NCBI RefSeq assembly: GCF_000715075.1
Contig: NC_134095.1
Location: 64,733,990 to 64,797,989, forward strand
Source: Nicotiana tabacum
Lineage: Eukaryota; Streptophyta; Magnoliopsida; Solanales; Solanaceae
Direction of reading: 5' to 3'
DNA: 64,000 nucleotides
The notes beneath the pieces are model-generated. The model was not told the origin of the DNA. It searched no databases and saw nothing but the letters and a program-made list of their open reading frames with translations. Position 1 is the first letter of the stretch. Every line of letters begins with the position of its first letter. Position numbers and translations under genes: made by a program. Positions 12,550 through 24,373 of this stretch are shown piece after piece.

Positions 12550-13177
12550 ACTCAACTATCCCTAATTATCTAGTAAAGTCATTTTTCTTTCATTTATAAC
12601 AGAAATGTCACTGAACAATGTCTATAGCACTCAGCCAAAATTTCTCAAACTTTGAAGTGCTAATTATCTATTTTACCCATTAGATTTTCATTTGTATATT
12701 TTTTTTAAAAAAATTATTATGATATTTTTTATTTTTAATCTATATTATGAACTTACCTATAAAATAAATAAATTTTATTATAAAGCGAAAAAATGCAAAA
12801 TATTTTTTAAGCATATATAATATTGGTGTAATAAATAATTGAGCCTAAATTTTAAGCATATATAATATATTATCAGCTATATCTCTATTTTGCATTGTTT
12901 ATATTAAACGTATGGAATATAAGTTTTAAAAGTTTTTATTCTATTTTATTTCAATTTTGTAATTTTGTTTTGAGTTTTTGTCATTATTATCAAAATCATT
13001 TCTAATTAAATTATTCTAATTAAAAATTTTATTGTGCTCAATTATTTTATTATTCCAAAATTATATATGCTTGAAAAATATTTTGCACGTTTTACTTTAT
13101 GAATAGATTTTTTTGTTTTATAGGTAAGTCTATAACATAAATTTAAAAGAAAAAATAATATTCAAAATGTAAAAGAG
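12550..13177. mobile_element. Fold-back MITE, left arm, loop and part of right arm
   Basis: The segment begins ACTCAACTATCCCT. The region about 12725-12850 is closely complementary to 13030-13177; for example, CTTACCTATAAAA and AAGCATATATAAT recur inverted. The terminal part (12550-12690) is complementary to 24215-24373. Rejoining this segment with 24209-24373, across the solo LTR inserted at 13178, gives a roughly 800-bp element made of two long inverted arms around a short loop. No ORF. Confidence 0.7.
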
Positions 13178-13540
13178 TGTAACGACCCGACCGGTTGTTT
13201 CGAGCAATTGCACTTCGCTCTGTTATTTGAGGGCATGAGTAGCTCGTTATGATGTATTATGACTTATGTGAATCGTCTGTTTTGGTTTTCAGGTTATTCG
13301 GAATTGATTTGGAAGAATGATTCTCAGCTAGAAGCTTTAAATTTGAAAGGTTTGACCAAGTTTTGACTTTTTAGTATTTGACCTCGGATTGGATTTTTGA
13401 TGGTTCCATTAGCTCCGTTGGGTGATTTTGGACTTAGGAGCGCATCCGAATTGTGATTTGGAGGTCCGATGTGGAATTTGGCTTGAAATAGCGAAAGTTG
13501 AAATTTTGGAAAGTTTCACCGGGAGTGGACTTTTTGATAT

Positions 13541-16500
13541 TGTCACGACCCCAAATACCCGATCGTGATGGCGCCTATCACATTACTAGGCAAGCAAACC
13601 CAAACCATTAACCACAATAAGTTCCTTTTATAAAACCATTTTTTTAATACAGGTTTAGATACCAATTTTCCATAATAAGTGTTTAAAAACAACAAAATAT
13701 AAGCGGAAGTCAAATAAACATGAAATACACAACTCCAAATATCTGGTGTCATGAGTCTTGAGCCTCTACTACATAACTGACTGTCTGATAACAACATAAG
13801 TCTAGAAAATGCGGAAAAAGAACAAGATAAGAAGGAGAAAACAGGGCTGCGGACGCCATGCAACTACCTTGAAATCTCCGGTAACCTTTGGATCAGCTGA
13901 GGACCCTCACTCTGCCACTCGGGCACCTGGATCTACACGCAAGGTATAGAGAGTAATGCGAGTACGCCAACCTATGTTGCTCGGACTCTCCGATAATATC
14001 GATGGGTGCGCGTCGGATCCTCCAAAAATAGTGTATGTTTGGAAGATCCGACACGGGTGCGGCAGCTGTTTTGGAGAGTCCGCGCAACATAGATGCCAAC
14101 TCAGTAAGTAACTAAAGTAAATAAGGTCTGAAAGCAGCAACGAGCAGTTAAAAATCATATAACTGAATAAACAACATGATAATAGGTCAACTTCACAGTT
14201 TAAAACCAGTTTCGTCATAAAATCATTAATTTTAGTTTAAACACTTGAAATCATATACTTAGCAATTTTCCAACAAAGGCTTATTTTAAAAAAAGAGTTA
14301 AATCAGTGAAAATATCATAACTGGGCCCCTCGGGCAAGGTATCACTCAGAACATGGCCTCTTAGACAGCCTCTCAGTCAATCGTGACTCACTCTCGTCAC
14401 TCAGTACTCACTCTCAACACTCAGGCTCATTAATATCTCATAATAATAGAAGTCATAGTAACCGCAGCGGCGTGCAGCCCGATCCATAATTTATAGTCGA
14501 CTATGCTCACTAGGGGAGTATAGACTCCAGAGGGGCTCCTACAGCCCAAGAGTCATATCACTGCGGTGCGCAACCCGATCCAATATATATATCGCTGCGG
14601 TGTGCAGCCCGATCCAATATATATATCGCTGCGGTGTGCAGCCCAATCCAATATATATATCGATGCAGCGTGCAACCCGATTCATATAAGTATCGCTGTG
14701 GCGTGCAGCCGGATCCAATATATACATATAATATCCTAGTTATTAGGTTCTCAACCTCTCTCAGTCATTAACCTCACAGCCTCTCGGGCACAACAATAAA
14801 AATTAGGGAACTCAGTCCAAACAATCCTCACAATTAGAAGTGGAGTGATAAAACAAGTTTTAAACATTTAAACAGGTAAAACATGACTGAGGATATGCTT
14901 TCAACAAGTAACGTGAGGAAAAATAGTAAAAATGCCCCTAAGGGACTCAACAGGTCGGCACAAGGCCCCAAACATGGCATACAACCCATAATACAATATA
15001 AATGACTAAAGTACGGAATATCATAAGGTTTCAAATCAAATACGCAGCTCAATAGTCGCTACGGGATGGACCAAGTCACAATCCGTATCGGTGCACGCCC
15101 ACATGCTCGTCACTTAGCATGTGCGTCACTACATTTGTCAAAACAAGTCGAATACCGGGGTTTGTACCCTCAGTTCTAGATTTACAATGGTTACTTACCT
15201 CAATCCGGTGAAAATACTACTCCACAACGCCTTTGCCCCTCGAATCAGCCTCTACTCACGTCGATACTATCCTAAATCAAAATCATGGCATCAAATATGC
15301 TAAGGGAACGAAGCCCAAGCGAAAACAATCAAATAATACCAAAAATCTCGAAATTGGCCAAACCCGACCCCGGGCCCATGTCTTAAACCTCGATAAAAAT
15401 CATATCAATGAAATTCTTATCCTCCCACGAGTCCATACATACAAAGAACACTGAAATCGGAGTCCAAATGACCCCTCAAATTCTCATTTAAAGTCTCTTA
15501 ATCGCAAGCCCTAATTCCTCAATTTTAGGCTTAGATTCTATGATTTATTAGGTAGATTTCACAATAGAATCGAGTTTTAAGTCCAAGAATCTTACCTCCA
15601 AGTGATTCCCCTTAAATCCCTCTTCAACCCCCTTCAAATAGCTCAAAAAACGACAAACAATGGAAGAAATAAACCCCACATTCGCGGATAAGACGAGTAT
15701 TTAAACCTTCTGCCCAGGCCTAAATTCCTTCATCGCGATCGCGGGACATCCTTCGCGATCGCGAAGCACAAATTCTCAGTTCCCAAAATTAATCCCATGT
15801 GAACGCGTAAAATCCCATGCGAATGCGATGCTCGGGCATCTAACACTACGCGATCGAAGATTGGCTACCGCGTTCGCCATGAACAACTTCAAGCCAAGAC
15901 CCCTAGTCCACTTAACTCTACGTGAACGCGACCCACTCCACGCGTTCGCGATCAACAATGCCTTCACCTTATGCGATTGCATCCCCAACTTCGCGAACTC
16001 ACTGAGCAAACTGGACTGGCCCTATAATAGCTCTACGTGATCGCGAGGCAACCTACGCGATCGCGAAGAGTAAAAACTCTGCAACAGCTAAACTCCAAAA
16101 TCTACAACTTTCCAAGGTATGAAATGGTCTGATTGACCATCCGAAACTCACCCGAGGCCCCCGGGACCTCAACCAAAGGAACAAACATATCCTAAAACCT
16201 TATTCAAACTTGTATCAATCTTCAAAACACCTCAAACAACATGAAATCGACCAAAATACATCGGATTCAAGCCTAAGTTTCCAAAAACTTCTAAATTCTG
16301 CTTTTGATCAACAACCCAACAAAACCACATCCGAATGACCTGAAATTTTGCACACACACATCCCAAATGACACAATAGAACTATTGCAACCCTCGGAATT
16401 CCATTCCGAACCCTATATCAAAATATCACCAACCAACCGAAAATCGCTGAAAATCCAATTTCGCCAATTCAAGCCTAAATCTACTCCGAACCTCCAAAAC

Positions 16501-16777
16501 GCATCCCGATCACGATCCTAAGTCCTAAATCACCTCCCGAAGCTAACCGAACCATCGGAACTCACATCCGAGCCCTCTAACATATAATTCAACATCTGGT
16601 TAACTTTTCCAACTTAAACTCATTCTAAAAAGACTAAGTGTCTCAAACCTTACCAAATCATTTCCGAACTCGATCCGACCGAACCGATACCACATAACAC
16701 AGATAAACAAAGCATAAAGAAACAGAAATGGGGGAAACAGAGTGGTAACTCATGAGACGACTGGCTAGGTCATCACA
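13541..16777 (-). mobile_element. Solo LTR on the minus strand, nested
   Basis: On the minus strand it begins TGTGATGACCTAGCC (16777) and ends GGGTCGTGACA (13541), 3237 bp. It is flanked by perfect GATAT copies at 13536-13540 and 16778-16782. Landmarks on the minus strand are: CGCGATCGCG words (15735-16070); GTTTAAATACT near 15695, TATA-like; a GGTAAGATTC donor-like site near 15595; and several tandem units containing TGCAGCCCGATCCA with TA-rich spacers (14460-14725). No internal region remains, so unequal LTR recombination removed it. Confidence 0.93.
14460..14725 (-). repeat. Tandem minisatellite within the minus-strand solo LTR
   Basis: Five to six units of about 34 bp are present, each with a CG-rich core (GCTGCGGTGTGCAGCCC or a variant) followed by GATCCAATATATATAT. 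Related single or double units occur in the other LTR families near 6840-7010 and 9765-9960. Here the array is expanded. Confidence 0.8.
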
Positions 16778-17124
16778 GATATCGGGGTCGGATTCCGATT
16801 TCGGAAGTTGGAGCAGGTCTGTTATGTCAAATGTGACTTGTGTGCAAAATTTGAGTTCAATCGGACGTGATTTGGTAAGTTTCGGCATCAGTTGTAGAAG
16901 TTTAATGTTTCAAGGTTCATTGATTTTGAATTGAGGTGTGATTCATCATTTCGATGTTGTTATGAGTATTTTTGAAGCTCGAGTAGATCCTTGTTATGTT
17001 ATGGGACTCGTTGGTATGTTTGGACGGGGTCCCAAGGGGCGGGCGTGTTTCGGATTGAATTCGGGTTATTTTTCCTTCATGTTTCACTGCTGCATTCTGC
17101 TGATATCTGGTGTCTCAGTCCTTC

Positions 17125-17405
17125 ATCGCGTTCGCGAGGCAAGTGTCATGAACGCGTGGTGTATTTGGTTGGCATTGGCATTTTCTTCATCGCATTCACG
17201 AATATGGGCCCACGTTCGCGAAGAGTTGGGGCTAGTCTTCTTCGCATTCGCGTAAAGTTTAGATGAGAGCTAGAGCTATGGAATCTTTCTTCATCGCGTT
17301 CGTGAGGCTTGTGCCGATTTTTGGTGGCTGATATTTTTATTCATCGTGAACGTGATGGTTGTCCCGCGTTCGCGAAAGAGGAGGCCTGGGAAGTTTATAA
17401 AGTAC
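17125..17405 (+). promoter_or_regulatory. Putative U3 promoter of the outer solo LTR
   Basis: A run of words of the type CGCGTTCGCG, some decayed at CpG (TTCGTGAG, ATTCACGA), ends just before TTTATAAAGTACT near 17395. The arrangement is the same as in the other LTR families here. Confidence 0.45.
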
Positions 17406-18342
17406 TCTATTTCGAGGGTTTCGTCCATTTTTGCATTTTTGGAGCTAGGGAGCTCGGAATGAGGCGATTCTTGAAGACATTTTTCATCATATGAATAGGG
17501 GTAAGTGTTCTCTACTCGGTTTTGGTTATGTTTCATGAATCTATCTTCGATTTTAGCTCTTGGTTGAGGAATTTTAAAGAGGAAATGGGAGGTTTTGGCC
17601 TAAAGTTTCATAATATGAAATTTTGAGTTTTGAACACCGATTTGGAGTCGGATTTGAGTGAAACTAATATGGTTGGACTCATAATTGAATGGGTTGTCGG
17701 ATTTTATGAGTTTTGTCGAGTTTCAAGGTGTGGGACCGGGTGTAATTTTTGGTTGGATTGGGGATTTGATGTAGAATTCGATCTTTATCATTTGTAATTG
17801 CTTTCTTGGGCTTTATCTAATGTATTTGAGTTGCTTTTGGCTAGTTTTGAGCCGTTCAGAGGTCGTTGCGTGCATGATGGTAATTTTGGAGCATCGCTTG
17901 GCTTGCTTGGTGTTGGAATTGGCTTGTTCAAGATAAGTAACTCTTCTAAACTTAGTGCTGAGTGTATGAAACCCCGAATTACGTGTTATGTGATTGATGT
18001 TGAGGTGATGCACATGCTAGGTGACAGGCGTGTGGGTGCGCACCTTGTGAATTGTGACTTTGCTGTTTCCAGGGCACTAAATAATGGCCTTATTTTATTG
18101 ATATCTGTATTTTCACCATGTGATGAAGTAATTGAGCTGTGATCCATGTTGGACACCATATCTAGGCTACATGTTTATCCTGTTGGGACTCACTGAGGTC
18201 ATTTCTGCTATTAAATTATTTGCTTTCATTGCTTTATATACTTAGTCATACGTATTCATATGCATATCATATCTCAGTCTCTGTTGTTATTTACTGATAC
18301 CTCATATCATTATTTTTGGGCTAGTTTCATGACATTGTGAGC

Positions 18343-18344
<2 letters not shown>

Positions 18345-18414
<70 letters not shown>
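18345..18414. repeat. (GA)35 microsatellite
   Basis: Uninterrupted GA dinucleotides. The duplicate at 22817-22892 has 38 units, so the two copies already differ in length. Confidence 0.97.
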
Positions 18415-18417
<3 letters not shown>

Positions 18418-18472
18418 GAGAAATTGATGATTGAGTGAGGGCGAGGGCCTGATTTGAGATATTGTTACTATG

Positions 18473-18632
18473 GCACATGAGTTGTCCGTGCAATACGTGA
18501 GTTATCCATGCGGACCTTGATATTGATACTATGGCACGTGAGTTTTCCGTGCGGATCTTGATTTGATATTAAAGCACGTGAGTTGTCCGTGCAGCATGTG
18601 AGTTGTCCGTGCAGCACGTGAGTTGTCCGCAT
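18473..18632 (+). promoter_or_regulatory. Hairpin/G-box tandem array in the LTR
   Basis: Six imperfect units of the form GCACGTGAGTTGTCCGTGC are present. Three contain a perfect G-box CACGTG (18535-18540, 18575-18580, 18615-18620). Each full unit can pair GCACG with CGTGC around a nine-base loop. G-boxes are known bHLH/bZIP targets in plants; a role here is inferred. Confidence 0.55.
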
Positions 18633-18885
18633 GGATTATCGCGCTTGGGTTGAAGGAGCCCCTCCGGAGTCTGCACACCCCCAGTGAGCGCAGTCGACTA
18701 TGTATATGTATGTAGATCGGGTTGCATGCCGCAATGAGTATTGTACAGTGCTGAGTAACTGAGTGTGCTGAGTATTGAGTTCGGTAAGAGATAATGCGAG
18801 ATAGTAAGGTTGAGTACTCTGAGAGTGTGAGTACATGATTTCATCTCTGAGATACATCGCATTGACATGCACACATGACCTACAA

Positions 18886-18886
<1 letters not shown>

Positions 18887-18971
<85 letters not shown>
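18887..18971. repeat. (TA)n microsatellite
   Basis: About 42 TA units. In the duplicate block the same position (about 23356-23425) instead has 65-70 bp of ordinary sequence and no long TA run. Confidence 0.96.
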
Positions 18972-18974
<3 letters not shown>

Positions 18975-21900
18975 TTTTCATCATGTTGTATGGTATCACG
19001 TTATTCATGACTTTTCACACATATTGATATGTGGGCATAGTGAGGTATTTCACATTTGTTATCTGGAAAGAATAAATGAAACATCTTATTTATTGTGGAA
19101 AGGATTTTTGGGAAAAATTATAGTTTTCAAACTATCTCATATTTTTTTAAGTTTTCGGTGAAAGATTTGGGTTTTCACTGATATATTTAAAAAGTAGAAC
19201 TGTTTTTCAGAAAATTATGAAAAGGTTGAGCATGTCATCTCTGAGCTACTTCTTTATTTACTTGCGTTACATTGTTATGAAATGCTGTTAGTTATTGGTG
19301 TTGGACCCGACCTATGTTCCAGCTCGTCACTACTTTCAACCTAAGATTAGGTTTGCTACTTATTGAGTACATGAGTCCGGTTGTACTCATACTACACTTC
19401 CTGCACATTGTGTGCAGATTTCGGATGCCGATGTTGCTGTGCACGGCGGGAGCTAGCATTGAAGGTGCACCTACGATACAGACTCAACTCTCTCTTGTTC
19501 ATGGTAGCCTTAGATTTTATAAAGCTCTGTTTATGTACTTTTCAAACAGAAGATGTATTTACTTCATATCAGCTTTGTAAACTCTATTCTTAGAAGCTCA
19601 CGATTTGTACTACCAGTCCTTGAGAATGTATAAGATTTAGATAATTTCTTTGATTAATTGTCCTGTTAAATATCATTAAAACTAGATAGATATTAGTTGG
19701 CTTACCTAGCGAGTTGGGTTAGGTGTCATCACGACTAGTGAATTTTGGGTCGTGACAAAGAGAGAAGATAAATGTTGTTAATTTAGAGTTAAAATAGGCA
19801 TTTGATCTTTAAAAGTTTGAGAAATTTTGTTGAGTAACCTTCTGGGCCCATGTCTCAAAACTCGATAAAAATCATATCAATGAAATTCTTATCCTCCCAC
19901 GAGTCCATACATACCAAGAACACTGAAATCGGAGTCCAAATGACCCCTCAAATTCTCATTTAAAGTCTCTTAATCGCAAGCCCTAATTCCTCAATTTTAG
20001 GCTTAGATTCTATGATTTATTAGGTAGATTTCACAATAGAATCGAGTTTTAAGTCCAAGAATCTTACCTCCAAGTGATTCCCCTTAAATCCCTCTTCAAC
20101 CCCCTTCAAATAGCTCAAAAAACGACAAACAATGGAAGAAATAAACCCCACATTCGCGGATAAGACGAGTATTTAAACCTTCTGCCCAGGCCTAAATTCC
20201 TTCATCGCGATCGCGGGACATCCTTCGCGATCGCGAAGCACAAATTCTCAGTTCCCAAAATTAATCCCATGTGAACGCGTAAAATCCCATGCGAATGCGA
20301 TGCTCGGGCATCTAACACTACGCGATCGAAGATTGGCTACCGCGTTCGCAATGAACAACTTCAAGCCAAGACCCCTAGTCCACTTAACTCTACGTGAACG
20401 CGACCCACTCCACGCGTTCGCGATCAACAATGCCTTCACCTTATGCGATTGCATCCCCAACTTCGCGAACTCACTGAGCAAACTGGACTGGCCCTATAAT
20501 AGCTCTACGTGATCGCGAGGCACCCTACGCGATCGCGAAGAGTAAAAACTCTGCAACAGCTAAACTCCAAAATCTACAACTTTCCAAGGTATGAAATGGT
20601 CTAATTGACCATCCGAAACTCACCTGAGGCCCCCGGGACCTCAACCAAAGGCACAAACATATCCTAAAACCTTATTCAAACTTGTATCAATCTTCAAAAC
20701 ACCTCAAACAACATCAAATCGACCAAAATACATCGGATTCAAGCCTAAATTTCCAAAAACTTCTAAATTCTGCTTTTGATCAACAACCCAACAAAACCAC
20801 ATCCGAATGACCTGAAATTTTGCACACACACATCCCAAATGACACAATAGAACTATTGCAACCCTCAGAATTCCATTCCGAACCCTATATCAAAATATCA
20901 CCAACCAACCGAAAATCGCTGAAAATCCAATTTCGCCAATTCAAGCCTAAATCTACTCCGAACCTCCAAAACGCATCCCGATCACGCTCCTAAGTCCTAA
21001 ATCACCTCCCGAAGCTAACCGAACCATCGGAACTCACATCCGAGCCCTCTAACATATAATTAAACATCTGGTTGACTTTTCCAACTTAAACTCATTCTAA
21101 AAAGACTAAGTGTCTCAAACCTTACCAAATCATTTCCGAACTCGATCTGACCGACCCGATACCACATAACACAGATAAACAAAGCATAAAGAAACAGAAA
21201 TGGGGGAAACAGAGTGGTAACTCATAAGACGACTGGCTAGGTCATCACAGATATCGGGGTCGGATTCCGATTTCGGAAGTTGGAGCAGGTCTGTTATGTC
21301 AAATGTGACTTGTGTGCAAAATTTGAGTTCAATCGGACGTGATTTGGTAAGTTTCGGCATCAGTTGTAGAAGTTTAATGTTTCAAGGTTCATTGATTTTG
21401 AATTGAGGTGTGATTCATCATTTCGATGTTGTTATGAGTGTTTTTGAAGCTCGAGTAGATCCTTGTTATGTTATGGGACTCGTTGGTATGTTTGGACGGG
21501 GTCCCAAAGGGCGGGCATGTTTAGGATTGAATTCGGGTCATTTTTCCTTCATGTTTCACTGCTGCATTCTGCTGATATCTGGTGTCTCAGTCCTTCATCG
21601 CGTTCGCAAGGCAAGTGTCATGAACGCGTGGTGTATTTGGTTGGCATTGGCATTTTCTTCATCGCATTCACGAATATGGGCCCACGTTCGCGAAGAGTTG
21701 GGGCTAGTCTTCTTCGCATTCGCGTAAAGTTTAGATGAGAGCTAGAGCTATGGAATCTTTCTTCATCGCGTTCGTGAGGCTTGTGCCGATTTTTGGTGGC
21801 TGATATTTTTATTCATCGTGAACGTGATGGTTGTCCCGCGTTCGCGAAAGAGGAGGCCTGGGAAGTTTATAAAGTACTCTATTTCGAGGGTTTCGTCCAT

Positions 21901-22814
21901 TTTTGCATTTTTGGAGCTAGGGAGCTCGGAATGAGGCGATTCTTGAAGACATTTTTCATCATATGAATAGGGGTAAGTGTTCTCTACTCGGTTTTGGTTA
22001 TGTTTCATGAATCTATCTTCGATTTTAGCTCTTGGTTGAGGAATTTTAAAGAGGAAATTGGGGGTTTTGGCCTAAAGTTTCATAATATGAAATTTTGAGT
22101 TTTGAACACCGATTTGGAGTCGGATTTGAGTGAAACTAATATGGTTGGACTCATAATTGAATGGGTTGTCGGATTTTATGAGTTTTGTCGAGTTTCAAGG
22201 TGTGGGACCGGGTGTAATTTTTGGTTGGATTGGGGATTTGATGTAGAATTCGATCTTTATCATTTGTAATTGCTTTCTTGGGCTTTATCTAATGTATTTG
22301 AGTTGCTTTTGGCTAGTTTTGAGCCGTTCAGAGGTCGTTGCGTGCATGATGGTAATTTTGGAGCATCGCTTGGCTTGCTTGGTGTTGGAATTGGCTTGTT
22401 CAAGATAAGTAACTCTTCTAAACTTAGTGCTGAGTGTATGAAACCCCGAATTACGTGTTATGTGATTGATGTTGAGGTGACACACATGCTAGGTGACAGG
22501 CGTGTGGGTGCGCACCTTGTGAATTGTGACTCTGCTGTTTCCAGGGCACTAAATAATGGCCTTATTTTATTGATATCTATATTTTCACCATGTGATGAAG
22601 TAATTGAGCTGTGATCCATGTTGGACACCATATCTAGGCTCCATGTTTATCCTGTTGGGACTCACTGAGGTCATTTCTGCTATTAAATTATTTGCTTTCA
22701 TTGCTTTATATACTTAGTCATACGTATTCATATGCATATCATATCTCAGTCTCTGTTGTTATTTACTGATACCTCATATCATTATTTTTGGGCTAGTTTC
22801 ATGACATTGTGAGC

Positions 22815-22816
<2 letters not shown>

Positions 22817-22892
<76 letters not shown>
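22817..22892. repeat. (GA)38 microsatellite
   Basis: Counterpart of the GA run at 18345-18414, three units longer. Confidence 0.97.
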
Positions 22893-22895
<3 letters not shown>

Positions 22896-22950
22896 GAGAA
22901 ATTGATGATTGAGTGAGGGCGAGGGCCTGATTTGAGATATTGTTACTATG

Positions 22951-23110
22951 GCACATGAGTTGTCCGTGCAATACGTGAGTTATCCATGCGGACCTTGATA
23001 TTGATACTATGGCACGTGAGTTTTCCGTGCGGATCTTGATTTGATATTAAAGCACGTGAGTTGTCCGTGCAGCATGTGAGTTGTCCGTGCAGCACGTGAG
23101 TTGTCCGCAT
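22951..23110 (+). promoter_or_regulatory. Second copy of the hairpin/G-box array
   Basis: Same six units as at 18473-18632, with G-boxes at 23013, 23053 and 23093. It is part of the duplicated block. Confidence 0.55.
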
Positions 23111-24208
23111 GGATTATCGCGCTTGGGTTGAAGGAGCCCCTCCGGAGTCTGCACACCCCCAGTGAGCGCAGTCGACTATGTATATGTATGTAGATCGGGT
23201 TGCATGCCGCAATGAGTATTGTACAGTGCTGAGTAACTGAGTGTGCTGAGTATTGAGTTCGGTAAGAGATAATGCGAGATAGTAAGGTTGAGTACTCTGA
23301 GAGTGTGAGTACATGATTTCATCTCTGAGATACATCGCATTGACATGCACACATGACATACATGATTCATCTCTGATATACATGGCATTGACATGCTCAC
23401 ATCACATACATGCATATAGATGCATTTTTCATCATGTTGTATGGTATCACGTTATTCATGACTTTTCACACATATTGATATGTGGGCATAGTGAGGTATT
23501 TCGCATTTGTTATCTGGAAAGAATAAATGAAACATCTTATTTATTGTGGAAAGGATTTTTGGGAAAAATTATAGTTTTCAAACTATCTCATATTTTTTTA
23601 AGTTTTCGGTGAAAGATTTGGGTTTTCACTGATATACTTAAAAAGTAGAACTGTTTTTCAGAAAATTATGAAAAGGTTGAGCATGTCATCTCTGAGCTAC
23701 TTCTTTATTTACTTGCGTTACATTGTTATGAAATGCTGTTAGTTATTGGTGTTGGACCCGACCTATGTTCCAGCTCGTCACTACTTTCAACCTAAGATTA
23801 GGTTTGCTACTTATTGAGTACATGAGTCCGGTTGTACTCATACTACACTTCCTGCACATTGTGTGCAGATTTCGGATGCCGATGTTGCTGTGCACGGCGG
23901 GAGCTAGCATTGAAGGTGCACCTACGATACAGACTCAACTCTCTCTTGTTCATGGTAGCCTTAGATTTTATAAAGCTCTGTTTATGTACTTTTCAAACAG
24001 AAGATGTATTTACTTCATATCAGCTTTGTAAACTCTATTCTTAGAAGCTCACGATTTGTACTACCAGTCCTTGAGAATGTATAAGATTTAGATAATTTCT
24101 TTGATTAATTGTCCTGTTAAATATCATTAAAACTAGATAGATATTAGTTGGCTTACCTAGCGAGTTGGGTTAGGTGTCATCACGACTAGTGAATTTTGGG
24201 TCGTGACA

Positions 24209-24373
24209 AAGAGAGAAGATAAATGTTGTTAATTTAGAGTTAAAATAGGCATTTGATCTTTAAAAGTTTGAGAAATTTTGTTGAGTAACCTTCTGAGTGC
24301 TATAGACATAGTTGAGTGACTTTCTTGTTACAAACGAAAGAAAATTGACTTTGCTAGATAATTAGGGATAGTT
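24209..24373. mobile_element. Right arm of the fold-back MITE
   Basis: It starts with the AAGAG target copy. It runs to AGGGATAGTTGAGT and is complementary to 12550-12690. The first 86 bp also occur at 19758-19843 because of the duplication. The terminal target-site duplication is not resolved. Confidence 0.7.

Larger units (their letters stand above)
13178..19757 (+). mobile_element. Solo LTR (plus strand) with a nested minus-strand solo LTR
   Basis: It starts TGTAACGACCCGACCGG and ends GGTCGTGACA. Flanking copies of AAGAG at 13173-13177 and 19758-19762 prove a complete insertion reduced to one LTR. It is interrupted at 13541-16777 by another solo LTR, so its own length is about 3.3 kb. Landmarks on the right side are: CGCGTTCGCG words (17125-17375); TTTATAAAG (about 17395); GGGGTAAGTG near 17500; a (GA)35 run; a G-box array (18473-18632); the CTCCGGAG block (18648-18702); a (TA)n run; and TGTGCAG near 19413. 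Confidence 0.92.
16783..19757 (+). repeat. Right segment of the outer solo LTR, first copy of the duplicated block
   Basis: This continues the outer LTR after the nested insert, resuming with CGGGGTCGGATTCCG. That phrase follows GATAT in sister LTRs such as the one at 5210-5225. It is repeated almost exactly at 21255-24208. Confidence 0.88.
15372..19843. repeat. Tandem duplication, copy 1 (4472 bp)
   Basis: The copy runs from GGGCCCATGTCT inside the minus-strand solo LTR through the right part of the outer solo LTR and 86 bp of fold-back MITE. Corresponding positions in copy 2 lie +4472 downstream until the GA repeat, and +4451 after the TA repeat. Confidence 0.95.
19844..24294. repeat. Tandem duplication, copy 2 (4451 bp)
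   Basis: This is a head-to-tail repeat of 15372-19843 with only scattered base changes. At the junction, MITE sequence (GTAACCTTCTG) runs straight into LTR sequence (GGGCCCATGTC). The break therefore falls in unrelated sequence with at most a base or so of homology. It contains a headless minus-strand LTR fragment (19844-21249) and the right part of the plus-strand LTR (21250-24208). Confidence 0.95.

Noticed and set aside
14460..14725. CRISPR-like array
   Set aside because: Spacers are not unique, the setting is a plant LTR, and the units are a degenerate minisatellite.
16938..17266. Overlapping frames of 91-105 codons, repeated at 21410-21738
   Set aside because: They are conserved only because of the tandem duplication and lie in LTR sequence with no counterpart in sister LTRs.
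18302..18493. A Ser-Leu repeat protein (also 22774-22971)
   Set aside because: The frame is only the translation of a (GA)n microsatellite in an LTR.
18835..19161. A Tyr-Ile repeat protein (also 30618-30892)
   Set aside because: The frame is only the translation of (TA)n microsatellites.
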